Positions 33,834 through 45,512 of a DNA stretch of 64,000 nucleotides are shown in pieces (the first letter of the stretch is position 1; each line of letters starts with the position of its first letter). The notes under the pieces are model-generated. The model saw only the letters and a program-made list of their open reading frames with translations, made no database searches and was not told the DNA's origin. A program made the translations under genes and the position numbers. The DNA is from Mrakia gelida (lineage: Eukaryota; Basidiomycota; Tremellomycetes; Cystofilobasidiales; Mrakiaceae): assembly GCA_024345305.1 (NCBI GenBank), contig BRON01000002.1, positions 2,728,001-2,792,000 of the forward strand. The letters run 5' to 3'.

Positions 33834-33934
33834 CGCATTTGGCGGACGAAGGAGGAGGGAAGGAGATGGGGTTTACGAGTTGACCTCGAACCTCGAGCTC
33901 CTCCTCTCCCCTCTCTCCCCTTCCTTTCCGCGCG

Positions 33935-35214
33935 ATGCCGTCGTTCCCCCTCGAAATCCTTCACGAGGTCGCTCTTCACTCGGACACATCCACCTTGGCC
34001 AAACTCTGTCTCGTTTCCCACGCTCTCCTCGACTTCGCCGGCCCTCTTCTCTACGAAGACGTCGTCCTTCGAACGAAGGTCCAAGCCAATCAATGGATTC
34101 GACGAATAGCACGTCCTCCTCTCTACTTACCTCCCTTTTCCAGCTCCAGCACTGACCCAGGTGCTATGACGTATCGCACAGAGATCTCCCCACTTCTCTG
34201 GCTGCGAAACCTACCTCAAACATCTCTTCTCCATCGTCAGAACTCGCCGAGTCGAGTTCCTCGCTCTGCCCTCCGCTCGCCTCATCCAGGGCTACTTCTT
34301 CAGATACCCAGTCAAGAGACCCAACCTCGTCGTCGCTATCCATTGGGACATGGGAGAGACGGAGGAGGGAATGAAGACGTTTTGGGTCCCGAAGCTGTTG
34401 AAGTACTTGCATCCTCGGCGCTACGACGAGGTCGGTCGAGGGGAGGAGCCCGCTCGCTGTACGTTCTCAGTCTCGCTCTTCTCTCCTCTTAGCGGCTCTT
34501 ACCGGTTGTAGCTGACTCTCTACCCGTTCTTCATGTCTGAATAGACTTCACGGGAACCATCCTCGAATCTTACCACGCCCAGGTTTCGAAGTTCGGAATC
34601 TAGTCTCCTCCTCCTCCCGCTTCCTCATCCCCGTCCGTCGAAGACCCTAGTCCCTACGCTCGCAGCTTGGTCTCGTGGTACAACTGGACCATGCACGCCT
34701 CAAAGAGTCAGGTAGCCTGGTACGAGTTCAAGTCTGGGCTCCTCGGGGAGGTCCTCCAGGGCTCTCGAGACGCTCGAGGTGAGGACGGTCGCGTCGTAGG
34801 GTCTGACGCCGGTAGCGAGCTGTGGGACCAGTTGTTTGGGAAGTGCACCTTCTTGGACGACGTTTCCTTCTTTGGATCTGGACCTCCTTGCTGGTCTGAC
34901 CTGGATGGACTTAAGGATCGAATTTTCGCCCATACCGAAGCGCGCAAAGGTGAGGGCGAAGCTCTCGCGCGTGCGTTCTCTTTCCTACATCTCTATTCTG
35001 TCTCTGACCCCTACCCCTTCCTCTTCCTTTCTCTCTAAGAGCTCCTAAACTTGCTCTTCAAGGTCATGGATTCCTTCCACTCCTCACCTAACCGTGAGCT
35101 CGACGCTTCCCAGTTCCTCGTCCTTCGCGTCAGTCCCAGAACCTGACTTCAACCCCTCTCTCTTCCCTCATTTCTGGCTCAGCTACCTCCTCGGCGAAAG
35201 TTGAATCTGCTTAA
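33935..35214 (+). pseudogene. F-box gene with in-frame TAG
   Basis: ATG 33935 opens an F-box (FPLEILHEVALHSDTSTLAK, then FAGPLLYEDVVL). After a first intron whose limits are unclear (CACTGAC branch near 34152, acceptor GCACAG near 34182), the frame reads HFSGCETYLKHLFSIVRTRR, AIHWDMGETEEGMKTFWVPK and LHPRRYDEVGRG. A GTACGT...AATAG intron (about 34459-34544) leads to FTGTILESYHAQVSKFGI and then TAG at 34601-34603. The same frame stays open beyond the TAG for about 115 protein-like residues (SLVSWYNWTMHASKSQVAWY, CTFLDDVSFFGSGPPCWSDL). It then splices through two normal introns to KELLNLLFKVMDSFHSSPN and a TAA at 35212-35214. So either the gene ends early at 34603, or it is a recent nonsense pseudogene or readthrough case. 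Confidence 0.55.
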
Positions 35215-35578
35215 CTCTCTCGGAAACTCGCAGCCTCTCAACCCTTCGACGACACACCTGATCCGAAAACGCTTCGACGCGCGAGATCAGTCGCATCTTT
35301 TGACGATCCCCTCTTCGTTCGCTTCTTCTTCTTCGCTAGCAAAAGACTGGATATCCATGGTCTTTCTCCTCTCGCTTCCACGTTTCGCTACCGACAGCTA
35401 CCCCCTCTATTGAGTCGAAGATCGGAGCGCGACGCGTCCGCACCCGTTCTTCGTCCTTCCAACTCAGCCTCAGCAAAGCGAGAATCAGGCAGTCATCACA
35501 ATCATAAGAAGCAAAAGAAAGGTATCCGTACTCTAAAACTAACCTGCCTCTCCCTCCATCCTTCTCCTCCGGTCTAAG
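35215..35578. other. Convergent 3' region, no gene seen
   Basis: These 364 bases lie between the F-box gene (+) and the LIM gene (-). Mostly CT-rich, with one GACGCGTC at 35431. No supported feature. Confidence 0.45.
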
Positions 35579-38500
35579 CTACAAGTCATCCCTCCGAATC
35601 AACTCGAAACAAGGCTCGCACAAAGGTACCTCCTCCCACTGGAAGATCCGTCCGTTCTCGAACTCCTTCTCGCAGCTCTGAGGATGACAACGAAACGCAA
35701 GAGATAAACGAAAATGAAGGAGGGAAGAGGTCAGCTCGTCGAACGAAACGAAACGCGACCCGACTCGACTCGAACGAAAGAGAAGGAGCAAAAGAACTCA
35801 CATCGCACACCAAACACCCAGGATGCCACTTCCCACCCAACGCCTCCAGATACTCTCCTTCCAACGCCAACCTGCACTTCGCACACTTGGGGTTATGCAG
35901 CTTCACGTCGCACTTCTCGCAGAACGGATGATCTTTCCACCAGTGGATCTTCATCTCCTCCTCGACTCCCTGGTCCTCCTCTTCGTCGCGTCCTGTTCCT
36001 CCGGCGGCGGTGGAGCGCAGAGGGTCGAGGAAGGGATCTCCGCACTCGGAGCAGAAGAAGTGGAGTTCGTGGTAGTAGCGAGGGAGGGTTGGAGCGGAGG
36101 GCGAGTTGACGGTGAAGAATCGTTCGTCGACGATGGGGGTTTTGCAGGTGTAGCAGCGGGTGGTGAAGAGCTGAATGGTGAAGAGATGGAGTTAGGGATG
36201 ATGATGGCAGAAGAAGAGAGGAAGAAAGAAAGAAGAAGGCGACATCAGTTCGAGTCGCTCGAAGTCATCACGAAAATCGACGACGGAAAAGGAAGAGCGA
36301 GAACGAACCTCATGGTAGTCGAAATGGCAGTAAAGCTTTCCTTCCTGCTCGTAGGGAGAGACGTGCTCGAGTTGGAGTCCACACGTCGTGCACCTGAGTG
36401 GAAGACAAGCGAGAACAAAGAGACGCGTCGAGAGTCAATTTCGAGACCTTCTCTCTTCCGACGTCTCTTCTCCTTCTACTTGAACAGCAGACAGGAGACT
36501 CACTTGTAGCACTTCGGATGCCACACCATCCCAGCGCTCCCAGCAATCAGCTTCCCAAGAATCACCTCCCCGCATCCCTCGCAAACCACACCTCCCCTCT
36601 TCTTCGTCGTCGACTGCTCGCTCGCCGTCGAGACCTTTGCTGGAGGCATGGGAGGGAGAGGAGTCTTCTCGCCGGCCTTCGGTGATGCTGAGAGGGTGAT
36701 TTGAGGAGCTGAGGGTTCCCTCGAGTGGTGATGGTTCGAATGGTCATCCTCGTCGTCGTCGTCGTCGCCCGAGGGGAAGTTGAAGATGGGTACGATGAAC
36801 GGAGGAGGAGGACCGCTCTTCGTTGGCGAGGAGGAGGACGAGGGTTCGGTGATGACTGGGATCTTTTGAGATGGGGAGGGAGAGGTTCGAATGATGATTT
36901 CGGGAGGAGGAGGGTGGGATCGGACGGGAGTTGAGGGACTGGCGGACGAGGGAGAGGGTTGAGGAGGTTCGACGATGGCGGGAGCGTTGATCGAGGGAAC
37001 GGGAGTTGTTGATATCGAGGGAATTTTGGGAGCTACAGGAGCCGATGGTGAGGTTGGGATGATGGGAATCGTCGTCCGAGGCGGTTGAGGAAGCGAGGGG
37101 AGAGTTGGAAGGTCGGATCCTCGTCGCGTCGGCGTCGAGTACGCTGCTTGAGGAGCTCCCGAAGGCAACGTCGCTGCTCTGGCGATCCCTGATGCTCCTC
37201 CTTGTAGCAATTCCGACGAGTCTGACGCTCCGAAATCCCCTCTACCCCCAGCGGCAGTCCCGAACCCTCTCGCTCCTCCTTCTCCAACTCCTCGATCCAA
37301 ACTCTTCGAGTTCGCGACTCCACCGGGAGGTCTCGGCAAAGGTCTTCCTCCATTGAGATCCAAACTCTTCACCGACGAGACGGTATCGCTTCTGTTGAGA
37401 TCTGTCGACGAGCCTGACGAGCTCGAAGCGGGAAGAGGTCGACTCGACGTGACGACAGGTGAAGATCCTGATCGATCTCGCGTTGCCGGCGATGGCAGCG
37501 GACGACCTCCTGCTGACGACGACGATCCTCCCGGTGTGGAAGGAAGAGGAGGTCTCGAACCCGTCGAAGGACTTGAGGCGGTCGCTGGCGAGCCGATGCC
37601 GTCGTACGACGAGCCTGGACGGATCCCTGACGTCGCGAGAGAAGGAAGACGTCTTGAGGAGGCGGAGGGATGAGGAGGTGGTAGCGGGCGCGAGGACGAT
37701 GATGGTGTAGAGGAGGTGGAGGAGAAGGAGGAGGTTGTAGAGGTTGTAGGACGAGGCTGAGGAGGAGTCGAGGCGTGTGGACTCGACAATGGAGGACCTC
37801 GGTTCAACGGGGAGATGGTGGCGGAGGGGAGAGGGGAGAGTGCTGAAGGAATTTGGGAAGGGTACTTCCCTGGAGGAGGAGCGTTGGGAGGTACGCTTGG
37901 TAGGGGGGAGGCGAGAGGTTGAGGCTGAGGCTGAGCGAGTTGGAGGGGAGGTGCAGCGACGGGGTAGGAAGATCGAGGAGGGTTGGACGCTGAGTACCTG
38001 ACGGAGTTGGAGGTGGAAAGCGGCGATCCTGGTTGAGGAGGAGGAGGTCTTCCCATCGAGGGAAGTAGAGGTGCATAGGGAGAGGGAGCGGTTGAGATTG
38101 GAGGAGGGTAGGGAGGGTGTTGAACGGAGGAAGGTGGAGGAGGGTGACCGAACGTCGGTTGGGAGGAAGAAGGTTGCCAAGGTTGAGGTTGAGGAGGTCC
38201 GTATCCTGGCTGCTGCTGCTGAGGGTAGGAATTAGGGTAGGGGTAGCCTTGAGGAGGAAGTTGAGCTGGGTGAGGAACGCCTGGGACGAAGGTCTGGTGT
38301 TGCTGCTGAGGAGGGTGAGCTCCCACCATCTGGACTTGAGCTTGAGCTGGAGGAGGCTGCTGGGGGTAGTAGGGTTGATAGCCGGCCGAAGCTACGGAAG
38401 GAGGAGGAGCATATCCGTATCCAGCCTGAGGAGGAGGAGCCTGTTGCTGAGGGTACTGCCATCCATGCTGTTGAGGAGGAGGAGGTTGAGGTTGAAAGGA

Positions 38501-38748
38501 GGAAGGAGGTGGAAGCTGTCCGTAGCTCGGTTGCTGTTGCTGCTGCTGATACTGCTGTGGAGGAGAAGGAGCAGCGTAGTAGCCTTGGGGTGGAGGTTGA
38601 ACAGGCGGGTAAGGGTCTGTAGAGAAAAAGACGGGACAGAGGATGTTTGGTCGGCGAAGGAGAAGGGAGGGGAAGGAGGTGAGCTCAACATCAAACGCTT
38701 CGACTCACAAGGCTGCTGGTATACGGGTTGGCCGGGACCTTGAGACAT
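35579..38748 (-). CDS. LIM-domain protein, paxillin-like (Pxl1-type)
   Basis: The short first exon codes MSQGPGQPVYQQP. The next holds over 600 residues that are Pro/Gln/Ser-rich (polyQ and PPP runs) and likely disordered. The C-terminus has LIM zinc fingers. LIM1 starts CEGCGEVILGKLIAG, has WHPKCYKCTTCG, and ends YCHFDYHE. LIM2 starts CYTCKTPIVDERFF, has FFCSECGDPF, and ends FCEKCDVKLHNPKC. LIM3 is CAKCRLALEGEYLEALGGKW, then CLVCDSCEKEFENGRI and LCEPCFEL. LIM2 contains an inserted acidic stretch (GRDEEEDQGVEEE). LIM proteins with such disordered N-termini in fungi act at the actomyosin ring and sites of polar growth (Pxl1) or as Rho regulators. No RhoGAP domain is present, so Pxl1-like is the better reading. 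Five exons; stop TAG at 35579. Confidence 0.75.
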
Positions 38749-39165
38749 CAGATCGCGTGAGAGGAAGATATCCAAGAAGTGAGACGAGAAAAGGTGGGCG
38801 AGAAAAGTTGAAGAAAGAAGGAGGAGGGGAAGATGGAGGTGAGGTCGACGTTGAGGGCGTCTCTCGAGAGGGGAGGAGGCGCGACGGACCTCTTCTGCTG
38901 GGCCTTGGTTACGCGACGCTCTGGGACAGTTTTCTTCTTCCGACCGCGGTATTGCTAATCGAAGTGTCCAGACCCTCGTCTCAAAAGCTTGAGCGATTTG
39001 ATTCGAAGAAGAACTGAAAAACACGCTCCTCGCGACCTCTCACTTCGCGTCGCTCTCTTCAAACGCGCTTTCTTTCGACGCTTCCCTCCTTCTCTGAACC
39101 AACTTCGAATCATCAAAGCAGTACATCAGCGTTCCGTTGAGAAGTCGAGAGCTCAAAACCATAGA
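38749..39165. other. LIM gene upstream / COA8 downstream
   Basis: These 417 bases lie between two minus-strand genes. They should hold the LIM promoter and the COA8 3' UTR. I see no frame or RNA gene. Confidence 0.4.
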
Positions 39166-40006
39166 TCAGGCAGCTCCGAAAGCCCAACTCTTCAAGACTC
39201 CCCAGTTCCCCTTCCACCAATCCTTCATCCACTGCTTCTGCTTCGGCTCCTCCTGGATCAGCCATGCCTTGTAGAACTCTGCCAATCGATCCTCCTTCCG
39301 ATCTTCCTCTGCTTGGGTCGGAGGAGTTGACATCGGTGGTAGACTGGCCATTGCCTCCGAGAGAGCAGCAGCGAAACGGATGTTGTTGGACGCCTGGTTC
39401 GCGAAGAGAGAAAGGGAGTAAGAGCTCAGCATCGGAATATCAAGAGAACGTCCATTCAAAAAGATGGGAGAGCTGGAGGAGAGGGGGAGAGAGGGGAGGG
39501 GAGGGGAGGGGAGATGCGAGACGAAGAAGAGGGAAGGAACGTCGAGCTCACCCAGAAATCGTTGTTGAACTTGTCCAGCTTCTCCCTCTGAACCCTGTAA
39601 GCTGCTTGGCCAGCAGTCTCGTCTCCTTCCCTAGGGAACTCTCCTAGCGAGTAGGGTATCGAGACTCTTGATGGTCCCAGACGAGTCGAGGAGGAGGAGG
39701 GAGGAGAAGGGGAGGTGTAAGAAGGAGTCGACCTTGGAGCGTTCGAAGTCACCTTGTAGATGATGGGACGGATGTTGGAGATGGGATCAGGTCTGTATCG
39801 AAAAGACGGCGAGAGAGTAAGCTTGAGTTGGGTCTGTAGAAGATAGAGAGAGAGCAGAAAGGAGATCGAAGGAGGAGGACGTACGGTCCGACGAGGTCAA
39901 CGTGAGGAGCCTTTGGATTCACCGCAAAGTCGGGGATGTTGGAACGACGGGGGCGAGGAACGGCAGCGGTTGCTGTTAAGCGAGGGAGGGATCGTCGAAG
40001 AGACAT
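39166..40006 (-). CDS. COA8: Cytochrome c oxidase assembly factor 8 (APOPT1 family)
   Basis: Exons give a small protein with a basic N-terminal mitochondrial presequence (MSLRRSLPRLTATAAVPRPR). The family core follows: HVDLVGPDPISNIRPIIYKV, then PYSLGEFPREG, YRVQREKLDKFNNDFWASNN, and a C-terminal LAEFYKAWLIQEE with MKDWWKGNWGVLKSWAFGAA. This layout (DPxSNxRPI, xFNxxFWxxNN, FYKxWL, WYKxN) is the COA8/APOPT1 pattern. The protein works inside mitochondria in building or protecting complex IV. Three exons; introns are about 39394-39551 and 39793-39884. It is head-to-head with F-box gene B, with 164 bases between the starts. Confidence 0.8.
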
Positions 40007-40170
40007 AGTGGAAGGCGAAGTCAAGGGTGGAAGGGCAGGGCACGAAGGCGATGGAAGTTAAGAGGGGAAGGAGGTTGAGCTCGACCTTCCCTCAAACCAC
40101 ATTCGCCCGTTTCGTCGACGTTTCGGAAAGACTTCTCCTTTCTCACCGACCTCGTAATCGACTCTCTAGC

Positions 40171-41365
40171 ATGTCCCTAGACGTAGGCATTGTTTTCGCC
40201 CTCTTTATCGCGGTCGTCGGACGTCGAACTGACTCCTCCTCCCTGTCTTCCCTCTTTCCACTCCCAGCTCTCCCCTCTCTCCTCCTCCCTTCCTCAAACT
40301 CGAGACCTTCCTTGGGAAAGCCTCCTTCACATCTTCTCCTACTGCGATCAACCTACCCTCGCCGCCGTCTCCCTCCTCTCGTTTGCGTGCTGGGAGCTCG
40401 CAGGACCGATCCTGTACCAGGACATGGAGATCCTCGATTTGGATGGACTCGCCTCTCTCTTCTTCATCGTGGGTCAAGTTCACGCCTTTCCTCGAGTCCT
40501 AGATCTCTCATGATGGCGTGGGAGCCTCGTCTTCCTGATCTGTAGAAGAGCGCAAAAGCTGATCTTCTTCGTTCTCGTTCTCTCGTCATCTCAGGAGTTC
40601 ACCCCTTCTTCCCTTCGTCTCCAACAAGCAACCTCCCTTCTCTCACGAATCAAAACGCTCTCTCTCGATATGTATACCTGGAGACAGAGGAGAAAACCCT
40701 ACTTCAATCGACCAGAGTTCTCCGAGGAGACAGGAGACGACTACGAAAACGTCGAACTTCTCCCTCCCCTTCGACTCCACGCGTTCACCACCACTCCTCT
40801 TCCCCTCCAAATCCTCTCAATCCCTTCCGATGGAGACCAGATCTTCCTCTTCTTCGGCTGGCTCGGTCTTCAACTCCTCCTTCATCTCAACCCCACCCAG
40901 GTCGTTCATCGAAGCACCGAACGACCCACCTTCCCGAACTGGCGAGTCCTCTGCGAACGTATCCATCGAGAGTTTCTCCTCTCCTGGATCGACCTTCGAC
41001 GCGTCGTTTGGGACGGGTACAGAATCGTCGTCATGCCGCTCGCCTCCGAAGGGGTTGCCTACCGAGAGGATGGACTCTACGCCCATTGGATCCCTCCTGA
41101 GGGCGAGGAGAAGAAGAGGTCGTTGGAGTTCGTCTTCGAGACAGCCGAGAAGGGGGACTGGGAAAGGATCAGGGATGGGGCGAGGATGTCGAAGGGATCA
41201 TTGGAGTATATCTTGTGGAAAGGAGGGGTGGTTCCGCAGTTATCCAGGAAGGTGGATTTGAGAGTCAAGTTCAAGGTTCGACAGGAGGACGAGAAGGTCG
41301 CGAAGGAGAGAGTTGCGACGCTGAGCGAGTGGACGAAGAAGTTGGTAGTGGTCGAGGTCGTTTAG
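40171..41365 (+). CDS. F-box protein, inverted paralogue B
   Basis: Three exons (40171-40182, 40268-40468, 40595-41365) give 327 residues, the same length as paralogue A at 19977-21184. The first exon codes MSLD and the second holds the F-box (RDLPWESLLHIFSYCDQPT, ELAGPILYQDMEILDLD). Exon 3 starts with EFTPSSLRLQQATSLLSRI. The second intron is 126 bases in both copies and identical. Outside the shared 510-base tract the proteins differ: the region after RVLC reads ERIHREFLLSWIDLRRVVWD here against DSTPREFLLSWTDLRRVVWE in A. Likely an SCF adaptor with unknown substrate. Confidence 0.75.
40447..40956 (+). repeat. 510-bp tract identical to 20377-20886 (inverted)
   Basis: Plus-strand partner of the block in paralogue A, 20 kb away in inverted orientation. 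It covers the end of exon 2, all of intron 2 and about 360 bases of exon 3 with no difference seen by eye. Confidence 0.85.
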
Positions 41366-41836
41366 GAGTGCTTCGATGTATGCGTCTTCCTGAATTGCTG
41401 CCGTGGATCGTGAAAGGAAAGGGTGGGAGGCCGATTGCCATGAGACTGGATCTCGACGGGAAGCGAACGCGTCTCTTCCCGACCCGCCATCACTCAGTCT
41501 CCGACTTCCAGTTCCGAACAAAATGGCGAGCTCATGGGAAAGGTTCCCACGAAAGATCTGAGTAGAACGCTGATTAAGACAAACGAAGTGTAGACAAACG
41601 AAGCGCGACGCGACGGAGGTCGAAGCCGAAGAGACGTGCGGAAAACGCTCAAAGTCTCTTCAAAAGAAACCTGAAGAGACACCACTCACCAGTCCACAAC
41701 TACTACTTTCGCTCTTCTCTTTCTTCGCTCCCCGGACCCAAAGATAAGTCTAAAAACTCGTTCAATCGCAAAAGCTCCTCCCTGCCTCGCCTCCGTTCCC
41801 TGTTTCCCTTTTTCTGTTTCCCTCCAGGTTCAGACT
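41366..41836. other. Convergent 3' region, no gene seen
   Basis: These 471 bases lie between F-box B (+) and CCT1 (-). The CCT1-side half is AT-richer (about 41560-41780). No gene or repeat is supported. Confidence 0.45.
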
Positions 41837-44800
41837 CTAGTGTCCTCCGTGGGGGTCCTCTCCCTTCTGCTCCGGTGCGACCTGGATGGCTGTGGGAAGC
41901 GAACGAGCGAAGCAACGAAACGAGGGGAGGTCAGTGAACGCGAAAACGAGACGAAGCGCGACTCGACGCGTCTCCTCCTCTCCATCGCTCGTCCTCTCTT
42001 CCTTCGCGACCCAACGAAGGAACGGCTCCGAGAAGGGAGGAAGAGGAGAAAGAAGAGAGTAGGGAAGAGATGGAGAGTGAGAGAGACGGATAGGTACTCA
42101 CCATCATCAATCCTCAACAAACTCGTCGCCGCCTCCAACGCACTCTTCAAACTCCTAACCTTCGAGATCGTCGGCTCCAACACTCCAGCCTTGACGTTAT
42201 CGATCACCTCCCCCTTCATCAGATCCAGTCCGTAGTTCATCAACACCTTCTTAGGATCTCCGAGCGACGCCGTCTGAGCGGCGTTGTGGTAAGCTCGAAG
42301 TTTCGCGACCAGGTCGGTCGAGTCCTTTGCGGCGTTGACGGAGAGCGTCTTGGGGATGACGAGGAGAGCGGCGGCGAATTCGGCGATGGCGAGTTGTTCT
42401 CGGGAGCCCTGAGGTGCGAAGAATATGTAGGGGAGGGGGTGGTGAGTTGGGTGGGGAAGGGAAGGAATGGGAGGGAGAGAGAGGAAGGAAGGGAACGAAC
42501 AAGGGTGGTAGCGAAGTTCTCGAGGTAGATGGAAAGAGCAGCTTCGACGGCTCCTCCTCCAGGGACGACGAACCCGGACTCGAGGGTTCGCTTGATGACG
42601 GACAGGGAGTCGTGGAGCGCTCGCTCCATCTCGTCGAGCATGTAGTCTGAAGAGGAGAAGAGGCGAAGAAGGTCAGCTCTCGCGTTCGAGCTCGTCGCGT
42701 CTTTCCCACTTCCCTTCTCCTGCCAACCTTCCGACCGATATTCACCACCCTCGAGATACCCGAAAAATCGTCGAAGGAAAGACTCACCGTTAGCACCCCT
42801 CAAAATGATACTCGAAGAGTTCACCACCTTAGTCCCCTTCACCAAAATCAACTCATCATCCGAGATCCTCTCCTGCACCACCTCCTCCGCGTACCCGAGG
42901 TACTCCTTCTCGAACGTCTCGTCTCCATCCAAATTGGCAAGCGAGCTAACGAGGGTAGCTCCGGTAGCTTTGGCGATTCGACGCAGATCCTCCTTTCGAC
43001 ACCGTCGAACGGCCATGGCTCCAGCCTCGATGAACTCCTTGAGACAGAGGTCGTCGATTCCCTTGGTGGTGAGGATGACGTTGGCTCCCGAGGCGAGGAT
43101 CTTGCGGATCTTCTCGAGGGTGATTTCGGACTCCCTGTAATGAAAGGAAGGGGTGAGGTCAGCGGAGGGAGAGGAAAGGGAGGGAGGGAAAGGAGGGAGG
43201 GAGAAACGGGGCGAACCTCTTCCTGATCTCCTCGAGCTGACTGGGATCGTCGATGGTGATGTGGACTCCGAGGTGCATTCGCTGCTTGGTGAGGTTGATA
43301 TCGAGGCAGGCGATCTTGGCTCCGACGATTCGGGTCTTCATGGCTGTTGTTCGATTCGTTCGAGGCGAGAGGGGGAGGGTCGAGGTCAGCTTCGTTTCCT
43401 TCCCTTATCCTTCTCCTCTCCCTGGTTCCTTTCCCAGCCTTCCACCAGAGAACGTAGCAAGGGCGTAGACGAAAGACTCACCCTGCGAAGCGACGGTGCA
43501 GTTGAGAGCGTATCCTTTGACGGCGATGGACTCTCGAGCGGACTTTCCGTGAGCTTTGAGGATGTTGACGGCCTTGACGGGGTACTTGACCTCTCCTCGA
43601 GGGTTGGTGGTCTTGACGGCGAGGATAGCATCGACAGCGAGAGGAGCCCAGAAGTCGTCGTCGCTGCAAACAAGAACGAAGGAGAAAGGGAAGGGAAGGA
43701 CGGAGGAGGGAGGGTCAGCTTGGGTGAGCTTCGTTCCTTCAGCCCAAATGGAAGGTCGAGAGAGAGACGACTCACGCGGCGATGATCTTGGAGGACATGG
43801 AGGTTTTGGCGACGTTGATGAGACAGTCTCGTCCGAGCTTGGCGACGGGGGTGGACATCTGCTCGTTCATGAACTTGCAGGCCTCCTTGCAGGCGAGACT
43901 GAGGGAGGAGAGGGAAGGGGAAGGGGAGCAGGCGCGCGGGAGGGAAGGAAAGAACGATCAGCTTCGATTCTCCTTCTCCTTCCACCAGTAGAGACGACCC
44001 GACTACCAGCTGACTCGATAGACTCGACGAGATAGATGCATGGACTGACCGGTAACCAGTGATGACGGTAGTAGGGTGGATCTTGTTCTTGACGAGATCG
44101 TTGGCTCGTCGAAGGAGCTCAGCGGCGAGAAGGACGACCGAGGTGGTACCATCTCCGACCTCCTTGTCCTGCTGTTGAGCGAGAGAGACCAAGATCCGAG
44201 CCTTACAGTTTCAAGAAGATAAGTCAGCTTTGTTTCAAGGCGAGAGAGGTGAAGGAGAAGGAGGAACGCGAATGGAAGAGGATGGAGGGCGAAGGAAGGA
44301 GTCGAAGCTCGCGAACACTCACAGCAGGGTGGGTGACCTCCAGCAGGTTAAGAATAGTAGCTCCATCGTTGGTAATGGTAACGTCCTGATGAGAAGCAGT
44401 ACGAGAGGAGATTGGATGAGCTTGGGAGAAGAGGGAGAGGTGGAGGAGGTGCGGGAGGAAGGGAGAGCAAGATGTCGAGGTGATGCAGCATCTTCCCTCG
44501 AGCTCGCTGATCGTCTCGCTCTCCTTCCTCCCTTCGAACGAAAAGAGAGACACAAGACTCACTCCGATGTTGTCAACCATCATCTGCAAGGCACAAAGAT
44601 AACGAGAGCATCAAGTCAGCTCGAGAAGGAGAGCAGGAGAGAAGAACGAAGGAGGAGACGAGGGGAGAGGAGGAAGGGGAAGATGAGCTTACCTTGTCGA
44701 GTCCTACAGGTCCCAGAGACGACTTGACAATGTTGGCGATCGTCTGAGCAGCGAGAACTGAAAAGAGAGAGCATACGAGTACGTAGGTGAGCTTCTTGAT

Positions 44801-44992
44801 CGATCTATACGAGCTGGGAAGGTGAGCTTACCGTTCTGATTCCTGACCTCGGCTCCTGACACACGGTCTCCTCCCAGGAAAAGACCTGAACGCACACGAA
44901 GCAAGAGGAGAGTTAAGCGAGCGAATCATCGTACGAGTAAGAACGGGCTCGGGCTTACCTGCTCTCGGATCTCGTTGGAACATGGAACCCAT
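41837..44992 (-). CDS. TCP1: Chaperonin CCT subunit alpha (TCP-1)
   Basis: Spliced from roughly a dozen exons, the protein matches CCT1. It has MGSMFQRDPRAG, LFLGGDRVSGAEVRNQN, VLAAQTIANIVKSSLGPVGL, MMVDNIGDVTITNDGATILN, the ATPase motif VGDGTTSVVLLAAELLRRA and KNKIHPTTVITGY. Further on are NVAKTSMSSKIIAA, NILKAHGKSARESIAVKGYA, QLEEIRKRESEITLEKIRK, VILTTKGIDDLCLKEFIEA and GFVVPGGGAVEAALSIYLE, then a C-terminus ending EDPHGGH. The VRRCRKEDLRRIAKATGA stretch is typical of the alpha subunit. CCT is the cytosolic eight-subunit ring that folds actin, tubulin and WD40 proteins. An in-frame ATG nine bases downstream (MFQRDP) is an alternative start. Stop TAG at 41837-41839. Confidence 0.92.
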
Positions 44993-45512
44993 ACTGAAAA
45001 GAAGAAGAGGGCGGGAAGGGAAGGGGAGAGTGGATGGTTGGAGGGACGTGTCGAAATCTAAAGGGCGAGCGAGAAGAGCGAGTGCTTTTGGAAGTCAACC
45101 TTCACAACCAAACTCAAACTTTTCAGAGCAAAACTACATCTACAGGGTCAGTAAGAGTCAGAGGAGAGCTAGGGAACGAGTATAGAAGCGAAAAACTAAC
45201 GAGAAGTCGCTCTCGCTTGGTCTCCCTCGGCTGCAGGTCCTTCTGAATTCCCGAGTCGACCTCATCAACCTTCCAACGACCAACATCAACAACCAGCTCA
45301 ACCTGGATCACTCAAAGCAAGCCGTCCCACTCCCCATCGGTCTCCTCTTCACCCTTCCTCGACATCTCATCCATCTCGAGGGCTCCTTCCCTTCTTAGGG
45401 CTCCATCAGTCGGACTCTCCTCCCCTCTCCCTCCCTCGCTCTTTCCTTCTCATGGCCCTGGACGACCTTCCGACCTCCACCTGAACTCGGATCGACCCCT
45501 ACGACGCCCATC
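44993..45512. promoter_or_regulatory. Divergent promoter region TCP1 / SCAP-like gene
   Basis: This 520-base gap lies between divergent start codons. The SCAP-like side is CT-rich (about 45330-45480). No frame or RNA gene is supported. Confidence 0.4.

Noticed and set aside
37242..38180. Long frames antisense or out of frame to the LIM protein N-terminus
   Set aside because: The Pro/Gln-rich true frame is continuous with the LIM domains; the others are by-products of CT/GA-rich repeats.
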